Source: an uncultured Subdoligranulum sp.
GTDB lineage: Bacteria; Bacillota; Clostridia; Oscillospirales; Ruminococcaceae
Direction: 5' to 3'
DNA length: 47,175 bases
Assembly (NCBI GenBank): GCA_904390925.1
Contig: CAJFMB010000010.1
Coordinates: 1-47,175 of the forward strand
The position numbers were made by a program, and so were the translations under genes. The notes under the pieces are model-generated. The model saw only the letters and a list, made by a program, of their open reading frames with translations, had not been told where the DNA came from and did no database searches. Below are positions 42,326 through 47,175 of the stretch, piece by piece. How positions within the stretch are numbered: the stretch's first letter is position 1; each line of letters starts with the position of its first letter.

Positions 42326-42354
42326 ATTATACTTAGTTTCATGATTTTACGCAA
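42326..42354 (-). promoter_or_regulatory. Promoter of the sugar ABC-GH3-GH31 operon
   Basis: Minus strand TTGCGT (42354-42349), 17-base spacer, perfect TATAAT (42331-42326). The start site near 42319 lies between the two operators. The surrounding DNA is very AT-rich. Confidence 0.78.
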
Positions 42355-42418
42355 TAGCTTTTTAAAATTTCTATAATTATTGTATAATGCGCACAATTAT
42401 TTGTTCTTTATTTTTATG

Positions 42419-42432
42419 ATTAAACGTTTAAT
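42419..42432. promoter_or_regulatory. LacI-type operator O2 (upstream of the promoter)
   Basis: ATTAAACGTTTAAT, a perfect 14-bp palindrome with the central CG of LacI-family sites. It shares the TTAAACGTTT core with O1, 133 bases away centre to centre, which is compatible with DNA looping by a tetrameric or paired repressor. The adjacent LacI-family gene is the obvious candidate. Confidence 0.8.
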
Positions 42433-42530
42433 TGTTCTGTCTTGATAAAAGTTCCCGGTTTTCTGAAATTTTACCCGTCAAATAGCACGGTATTCCGCTT
42501 TTTTTCAAGTTTTCCGCACCGATTCTGCAC

Positions 42531-42576
42531 AAAAAAAGCCGGGGAGTGTGCGCAATGCGCACACTCCCCGGCTTTT
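42531..42576 (-). terminator. Strong terminator after the LacI-family gene
   Basis: GCCGGGGAGTGTGCGC and GCGCACACTCCCCGGC form a perfect 16-bp stem with a 3-base loop; A-T runs flank it on both sides, so minus-strand RNA ends in seven U. It insulates the repressor gene from the transporter operon. Confidence 0.93.
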
Positions 42577-42596
42577 GCCCTTGTGAGGGCCCAACC

Positions 42597-43619
42597 TTAT
42601 CGTGTGATCTTTCTTGTGCTGGCCCGGAGCATCAGCTGCGGGCGGTAGACAATCTTTTCCCGTTCGGTCTTGCCGGTGTCGATGAACTCCACCGCCTTCT
42701 CCCCCAGCATCTGCCCCATCTCCTCCACCGGAACCCGGATGGTGGTCAGCGGCACCTCCATGACATCGGCAAAGGGCACATTGTCAAACCCGATCACCGA
42801 GATGTCCTGGGGGATTTTGACGCCGTAGTTGCGGGCCGCACGGTACAGGCCAAAGGCCATCTCGTCATTCATGGAAAAGATGGCGGTGACCTTCTGCCCC
42901 ATCAGGTAGGGAAACGCCTCGTACCCGCTGTTCATGGTGTAGTTGCCGTAATAGATCAGCTCCGGGTCATACTCCACCGAGAACTCGGCCAGCGCCTGGC
43001 GGTATCCGTCCAGCCGGTCCTGCGTCACCTGAAAGCTGCGGGTGCCTGCCACGCAGCCAATCCTGCGGTGTCCCAGCTCCAGCAGGTGCCGGGCCGCCAG
43101 ATAGCCGCCCTCCCGATAGTCAAAGCAGACATCAATCCCCGGACAGCTGAGCCGATACTGGTCCATCGTCATCACCGGAACCCCCAGACCGGTGATCTCC
43201 CGGTCCAGCTGCTGGGTTTGCTGTTCATCCATGATTTCCAGCGATTTTGCCCAGATGACCGCCCCCATGTTTTCCGAGGACATGCGGGAGATCAGGTCCC
43301 GGTCCCCGCCGGGCTCGCTTTCCAGAAAACGGCTGATCATCCCGCAATTGTTTTTTTCCAGAACCCGGCTGACTGCCATGACAATGGCAGAAATGTGCGG
43401 GTTGGTCAGATCGTTGGACACCATGGTGATCATCCGGCTTTTCTGCTTGACCAGACTGACCGCCGCATTGTTGGGCGTATATTTGTATTTTTCCGCCACC
43501 GCAATGACCTTCTGTCTGGTGGCCTGCGAAATCCGGTTGCTCTTGCCGGACAATGCCAGGGATACCGTCGCAACAGAAACCCCGCATTCACGCGCGATAT
43601 CCTTGATTGTAACTTTCAT
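42597..43619 (-). CDS. LacI/GalR-family transcriptional regulator
   Basis: A 340-residue repressor. The N-terminal helix-turn-helix with hinge is at residues 1-55 (VTIKDIARECGVSVATVSLALSG, then PNNAAVSLV). It is followed by a type I periplasmic-binding-like sugar-sensing domain, including GHRRIGCVAG, TAIFSMNDEMAFGLYRA and VIGFDNVPFADVMEVPLTTI. The ATG at 43619 starts the conserved MKVTIKDIA; the 21-codon longer frame overlaps the promoter and was rejected. The ribosome site is weak (GGAAGCGG), as expected for a low-copy repressor. It probably binds the TTAAACGTTT-type sites in front of the sugar ABC operon. The inducer is unknown. Confidence 0.93.
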   Translation of the reverse strand: MKVTIKDIARECGVSVATVSLALSGKSNRISQATRQKVIAVAEKYKYTPNNAAVSLVKQKSRMITMVSNDLTNPHISAIVMAVSRVLEKNNCGMISRFLESEPGGDRDLISRMSSENMGAVIWAKSLEIMDEQQTQQLDREITGLGVPVMTMDQYRLSCPGIDVCFDYREGGYLAARHLLELGHRRIGCVAGTRSFQVTQDRLDGYRQALAEFSVEYDPELIYYGNYTMNSGYEAFPYLMGQKVTAIFSMNDEMAFGLYRAARNYGVKIPQDISVIGFDNVPFADVMEVPLTTIRVPVEEMGQMLGEKAVEFIDTGKTEREKIVYRPQLMLRASTRKITR

Positions 43620-43653
43620 TTTGCCAACCGCTTCCGTAATGTATTTCCATTTT

Positions 43654-43682
43654 ATTGTAAACGATGCGGATAGCCTCTGCAA
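43654..43682 (-). promoter_or_regulatory. Promoter of the LacI-family gene
   Basis: Minus strand TTGCAG (43682-43677), 17-base spacer, TACAAT (43659-43654). The start site near 43647 is about 28 bases before the ATG. No TTAAACGTTT operator overlaps it, so strong autoregulation is not indicated. Confidence 0.6.
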
Positions 43683-43801
43683 GAGAGAAGGGTAAAATTA
43701 TAACGGTCAACCGGTTTTTTCTCGCTGATTCCTGCTATTTTTTTCCAGTTTTCATTTTTGTCCGGTCCCGGAAGAGCGTTTTTGTGCTTCAGGCAGCACA
43801 G

Positions 43802-43840
43802 AAAAAGCTGCGTCCCGAGTCAATTCAGAACGCAGCTTTT
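43802..43840 (-). terminator. Terminator after the membrane GH3 gene
   Basis: AAAAAGCTGCGT and ACGCAGCTTTT form an 11-bp stem with a 16-base loop; minus-strand RNA runs into UUUUUCUGUG. It follows the membrane-anchored GH3 gene after a structured 3' region and could work in both directions. Confidence 0.8.
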
Positions 43841-43847
43841 GTATTAT

Positions 43848-43962
43848 GACCGGCCGATGTTACGGCAGCCGGACCGGTGTGCAGGCATGGTCCCGCCCCC
43901 TGGCGTAAGGGGGATCGGCAGCGGGGCGCCGCCGGTTCCGGCCAGTGAGGGTCGGCCGGTTC
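43848..43962 (-). other. GC-rich structured 3' region after the membrane GH3 gene
   Basis: GACCGGCCGA at the left end pairs with TCGGCCGGTTC at the right end, enclosing about 95 bases with an inner CCCCCT/AGGGGG hairpin and several CCGG stretches. It lies between the stop codon of the GH3 gene and its terminator. No open frame with a ribosome site was found. It may be a folded 3' untranslated region or a small RNA; nothing known was recognised. Confidence 0.35.
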
Positions 43963-43984
43963 ATAACCGTTTCTGGGCAAACAG

Positions 43985-46858
43985 TCAGCTTTGCTGTTTG
44001 CGGCTGCGGTAGCGGCGGATGGTGATCCACTCGCAGACCGCCAGCACCACGATGATCGCTGCCAGGCAGAGGTAAAAGACCGTCTCCCAGCTGATGCTGC
44101 CGGCATCCTGTTCCGTCATGTAGGCGTTGCTGTTGGCCACCGCATAAAGGATGTTGTGGGAGGCATCCCGCATGGCCAGCACCGAGGTGGCACTGGTCTG
44201 GTCATGGACCGAGGTTTCCTCCACCAGGTCGGGGTTCAGGATGGCGTCGGTGCCGTTGCGGATGGCCTGGTCACCGTTGATGTAGTTATAGCCATCCAGT
44301 GCCGCATCGGTCAGAACCATGCCGTGGAAGCCCCATTCCTGACGCAGGACGGTCTTCATCAGTGCGGAGGAACCGCCGGCCCATTCATGGCCGATGTAGT
44401 TGAAGGCTGCCATGGCGGCGGTGGCGTGGCCTTCCTTGACGGGCAGTTCAAAGGCCTTCAGGTAGATTTCCCGGATGGCCTGCTCGTTGGCCCAGACACA
44501 GAGCTGGTTGTTGCGGTTGAGTTCCTGGTCGTTGAGGGCAAAGTGCTTGAGGAAGCAGTAGACGCCGCGCTCCTGAGCGGCAGCCACCGTCTGGGCGGCC
44601 ATCTCGCCGCTGAGCTGCGCATCCTCGGAGTAGTACTCGAAATTGCGTCCCGAGAAGGCGGAGCGATGGATGTTCATGGCAGGGCCGTACCAGCCGTTGA
44701 CCCCCACCTCGGAGGCTTCGGTGCCGATGAGCTCGCCCAGGCGGTGGGCCAGCTCCTTGTTCCAGGTGCAGGCCAGGGTGGTGGGCGCCGGGTAGGAGTA
44801 GCCCTTCATGTTGGGATTGAAGAAGGAATGCAGTCCGGAGGGGCCATCAATCTCGTTGGTGGCAACCTTGCCGATGGAGGGGATCTCGATGGTGGAGAAG
44901 CCCGCCTTGGCAATCAGTGTGCCCATATCTTCCACCGTCAGCTCGTCCAGCAGGTCGTTCCAGAGGGGATCGTCATAGTCCTTGCCGGCCAGGTCCGCCA
45001 GCATGACGCCGTTGCTGGCGCCGGTGGTGGGCATGACATCGTCGGGGTTGTTGTAGTCCTCGGGGTTGTAGGTGTCGTTGTTCAGGAAGACCGCCTTGAC
45101 ATCGTCGGGCATGCTGTAGGAGGCAGGCGCCGCGGTGGCCTCGGCATAGTTGGCAAAGTGGTCGGCGCGGCTCAGATAGGTCACATTGCCGCGGGCATCG
45201 TCAAAGACGTTGGTGGCTGCAATCTGATCGGTGGAGCGGGGATTGTCCTGGTCATACACAACGGTGGAATCCTTGACAAAGTCGCGGGAATCCAGCACCG
45301 TGTGGGAATCGCTGCGGATGCTGATGTTGTAGGTACCCTTTTCCAGCACGTAGGCGCGGTTGACCAGATCATCGTAGGATGCCAGATCCTCCTCGTTGAA
45401 GGTGAAGGTGAGGGTTTCGCTGGCGCCGGGGTCCAGCAGGCCGGTCTTGCCGAAGTCCAGCAGGTTGACCTCCGCCTTTTCAATGCCGCCGTTGGTGTAG
45501 GGCGGGGTGAAGTAGACCTCCACCACATCCTTGCCGGCCACATCGCCGGTGTTGGTGACGGTGACGTCAAAGGAAACGCTGCCGTCCTCCGACACCTGCA
45601 GGTCGCTCATCTTCTGTTCAAAGGTGGTGTAGGACAGACCATAGCCGAAGGGATACTGCACCGTGGTGTCGTAGTCGATCAGACCCTCCACCGCGGCGGT
45701 CTCGTAGAACTTGTAGCCCACATAGATGCCCTCGGTGTAGTTGACGAAGGAAACCAGGTTGTACAGGTCGGTGTCCTTGTCGGCAAACTCCTGGGTGTTG
45801 TCATAGAGGAAGCTGCCGATGTTGTTGAAGTTGTAGGTCTTGGTCAGGTCATAGACATAGGTGTCCGCCAGGCGGCCGGAGGGGTTGACCTCGCCGCTGA
45901 GCACGCGGCCCAGGGAGCCGAAGCCGTCCTGGCCGGGGCCTGCCACCGTGACCACACCACGGATGTTCTCGTACTCATCCACCCATCCCAGCTCAAAGGC
46001 ATTGGCGCCATTGTAGAGCACAATGACATTGTCAAAGTTGGAGGTGACCAGGTCCACCAGATCCCGCTCGGTCTTGCTCAGTTCCAGATAGGTCTGGCCG
46101 GCGACAAAGTCGCCCTCGTGGGCCATGCCGGGCTCGTCGGTGATGTACTTGACGGTGCTCATGTCGGTGGGCAGATCATCGCCCTCGCCGCCGATCCGGG
46201 CAATCACGATCAGCGCTGTGTCGGAGAAGGCCTTGGCGTTGTCCATCATCTCGGCGGTGTAGCTGTCGGCGGAGGGTTCAGGCAGCGTCCAGTTGGTGTT
46301 GCCGTCCAGACTGCCGGTCTCGCGGACGGTATTGTAGTCGGTGTAGAAGTCGCTGAGCTCGGTGTTCAGCTCAAAACCGGCGTTTTCCAGGCCTGCCAGC
46401 AGCGAGATGGACTGGGAGCTGTCCACACCGCCGGAGCCGGTGCCGCCGTAGCAGGGATTGGTGGAAGCCCAGCCGAACACATTGAGTTTTTTCTCGGTCA
46501 GGGGCAGGGTGCCGTCCTGGTTTTTCAAAAGGACAACGCCCTCGTCGCCGATGTCGCTGCTGAGCTGTTTGCCGGCGGCTGCGGTCTCATCGCTGAGCAC
46601 GTCGGCCGGCTGCATGACCAGGCTCAAAGACGAATACATGGGGCCCATGCAGATGCCGGTGACGCCCAGGGCCAGCGCCAGAAGTACGGCAATCACCGAT
46701 TCGCTGCGGATCAGCTTGCGTTTGGCTTCCGTCTTTTTCTTGGTGACGAAAACCAGAACAATGGCCACAATCAGAAGCAACAGAAACGGGATCAGATACG
46801 GCAGGCATTTTGAGCCGTAGTTGATGATGTCCTCCATACGGAGCATATCAAGTGCCAT
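43985..46858 (-). CDS. Membrane-anchored GH3 glycosidase with reversed domain order
   Basis: A 957-residue family 3 glycosidase whose domains are permuted. Two N-terminal membrane helices (about residues 18-39 and 53-73) come first, separated by a lysine/arginine-rich cytoplasmic loop. Then come the GH3 C-domain (VVLLKNQDGTLPL at 108-120 to about 400), the FnIII-like domain (from YPFGYGLSYTTFE at 402), and finally the catalytic barrel: LTVEDM (640), DGPSG (671), KHFALND (771-777) and predicted nucleophile D851 in MVLTDAA. A last helix (about 925-945) and a basic tail RRYRSRKQQS close the protein. Topology puts the catalytic part outside, held at both ends. The ATG at 46858 has GAGGAGG 7 bases upstream. 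Reversed GH3 enzymes are known from rumen bacteria. Confidence 0.9.
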   Translation of the reverse strand: MALDMLRMEDIINYGSKCLPYLIPFLLLLIVAIVLVFVTKKKTEAKRKLIRSESVIAVLLALALGVTGICMGPMYSSLSLVMQPADVLSDETAAAGKQLSSDIGDEGVVLLKNQDGTLPLTEKKLNVFGWASTNPCYGGTGSGGVDSSQSISLLAGLENAGFELNTELSDFYTDYNTVRETGSLDGNTNWTLPEPSADSYTAEMMDNAKAFSDTALIVIARIGGEGDDLPTDMSTVKYITDEPGMAHEGDFVAGQTYLELSKTERDLVDLVTSNFDNVIVLYNGANAFELGWVDEYENIRGVVTVAGPGQDGFGSLGRVLSGEVNPSGRLADTYVYDLTKTYNFNNIGSFLYDNTQEFADKDTDLYNLVSFVNYTEGIYVGYKFYETAAVEGLIDYDTTVQYPFGYGLSYTTFEQKMSDLQVSEDGSVSFDVTVTNTGDVAGKDVVEVYFTPPYTNGGIEKAEVNLLDFGKTGLLDPGASETLTFTFNEEDLASYDDLVNRAYVLEKGTYNISIRSDSHTVLDSRDFVKDSTVVYDQDNPRSTDQIAATNVFDDARGNVTYLSRADHFANYAEATAAPASYSMPDDVKAVFLNNDTYNPEDYNNPDDVMPTTGASNGVMLADLAGKDYDDPLWNDLLDELTVEDMGTLIAKAGFSTIEIPSIGKVATNEIDGPSGLHSFFNPNMKGYSYPAPTTLACTWNKELAHRLGELIGTEASEVGVNGWYGPAMNIHRSAFSGRNFEYYSEDAQLSGEMAAQTVAAAQERGVYCFLKHFALNDQELNRNNQLCVWANEQAIREIYLKAFELPVKEGHATAAMAAFNYIGHEWAGGSSALMKTVLRQEWGFHGMVLTDAALDGYNYINGDQAIRNGTDAILNPDLVEETSVHDQTSATSVLAMRDASHNILYAVANSNAYMTEQDAGSISWETVFYLCLAAIIVVLAVCEWITIRRYRSRKQQS

Positions 46859-46900
46859 GATGTTTCCTCCTCAAAATCGTTTGACAACCCGGAAAGACGG

Positions 46901-46918
46901 ATGCAAAAGCGTTTGCAT
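46901..46918. promoter_or_regulatory. LacI-family-type operator before the membrane GH3 gene
   Basis: ATGCAAAAGCGTTTGCAT, an 18-bp near-perfect palindrome with central GC/CG of the LacI/GalR type, 43 bases upstream of the ATG. The half-site ATGCAAA differs from the TTAAAC of the operators at 42287 and 42419, so a different LacI-family regulator (not in this window) is likely. A CcpA-like site fits less well. Confidence 0.55.
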
Positions 46919-46977
46919 GACAGCATTACGGCCGGTTTTCTGTCACATTGTCCGGTTTTCCGTTTGAATGTGTGGAA

Positions 46978-46986
46978 ATTCTAGCA
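46978..46986 (-). promoter_or_regulatory. Possible extended -10 promoter of the membrane GH3 gene
   Basis: Minus strand TGC-TAGAAT (46986-46978) is an extended -10 element. No good -35 box lies 16-18 bases upstream. A start near 46971 would place the palindrome at 46901-46918 inside the leader. The rest of the 46859-47077 gap shows no gene. Confidence 0.35.
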
Positions 46987-47077
46987 CACGTTTCCATTCC
47001 TGAGGGGAAATTTTCGTATCCTGTCGGTTTGGGTCCGTAGTCTGTCAAAGCAAAAGCTCCCCCGGGTGCCAAACCGC

Positions 47078-47175
47078 TGAACCGCCCCAGGTTGTGCGGA
47101 CAGCACAAAAAGAGCCCCTGAGTAGGAATATTGAATTTTAGCAGGAGTGGCGCAGCGTCAGCGGCGCCACTCCTG
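47078..47175. repeat. Right copy of terminal inverted repeat with outer hairpin
   Basis: This is the reverse complement of bases 1-98 with about 8 substitutions. Here the outer 34 bases (47142-47175) form a fully paired 12-bp hairpin, CAGGAGTGGCGC / GCGCCACTCCTG. Sequence similarity to the left copy ends at 47078. A short open frame beginning with M-C-C inside each copy arises from the repeat itself and is not considered a gene. Confidence 0.85.

Noticed and set aside
43991-46813. Long plus-strand open frame opposite the membrane GH3 gene (940 codons)
   Set aside because: Antisense shadow; the minus-strand protein has GH3 catalytic residues, membrane helices and a strong ribosome site.
1-47175. 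Circular molecule (plasmid or phage) with overlapping ends
   Set aside because: The ends match in inverted, not direct, orientation, and there are no replication, partition or phage genes.
1-47175. CRISPR array, tRNA, rRNA or insertion sequence
   Set aside because: No regularly spaced repeats, no cloverleaf-like sequences and no transposase were seen on either strand.

Overview
The window is a GC-rich stretch from a Gram-positive, anaerobic-type Clostridia genome. Gene content (glycine riboswitch with split gcvPA/gcvPB, LacI-controlled plant-oligosaccharide genes, lipobox binding proteins, strong GGAGG ribosome sites, no aerobic respiration genes) fits the gut Oscillospiraceae/Ruminococcaceae, perhaps near Faecalibacterium, Subdoligranulum or Gemmiger. 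That placement is inference. Both window ends lie in inverted copies of one 98-bp repeat whose outermost 34 bases form a hairpin. The window is therefore probably a contig that stopped at a dispersed repeat. No transposase, phage, CRISPR or tRNA gene was seen.

Nearly everything is on the minus strand. From the right end leftwards: (1) a membrane-anchored GH3 glycosidase with its domains in reversed order (43985-46858); (2) a LacI-family repressor (42597-43619), then a ribose-type sugar ABC transporter, a GH3 enzyme and a GH31 alpha-xylosidase in one operon (42267 down to 34034), with two TTAAACGTTT-type operators flanking its promoter; (3) the only plus-strand unit, a complete glycine cleavage operon gcvT-gcvH-gcvPA-gcvPB-lplA-lpd (27274-33968) behind a tandem glycine riboswitch and terminator; (4) a 12-gene minus-strand operon (26387 down to 15363): livKHMGF-type amino-acid ABC transporter, a cytidylate-kinase-like protein, a D-amino-acid aminotransferase, the two halves of D-glutamate cyclase (DUF4392 and DUF1445) and 5-oxoprolinase PxpB, PxpC, PxpA; (5) a single GH43 glycosidase (13748-15190); (6) a response regulator, an intramembrane-sensing-type histidine kinase, an ABC ATPase and a double-FtsX permease (13607 down to 8525); (7) a peptide ABC transporter operon ending in the cysteine desulfidase gene cyuA (8135 down to 1293); (8) a Gfo/Idh/MocA oxidoreductase (132-1127).

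The most interesting system is unit 4. It reads as a transport-plus-catabolism pathway for D-glutamate and/or 5-oxoproline: uptake, D-amino-acid transamination, cyclisation of D-glutamate to 5-oxoproline, and ATP-dependent ring opening to glutamate. The two proteins that are fused in mammalian mitochondrial D-glutamate cyclase are separate genes here, beside 5-oxoprolinase. Two solute-binding-protein operons (livK and the peptide transporter) also carry terminator-like hairpins in their leaders, which suggests control by premature termination. Eight promoter-like sites found by eye all have 17-bp spacers, and seven have a TTGC-type -35 box.

All gene starts below were chosen by ribosome-binding-site position and family length; several differ from the longest open frame. 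No database search was possible.
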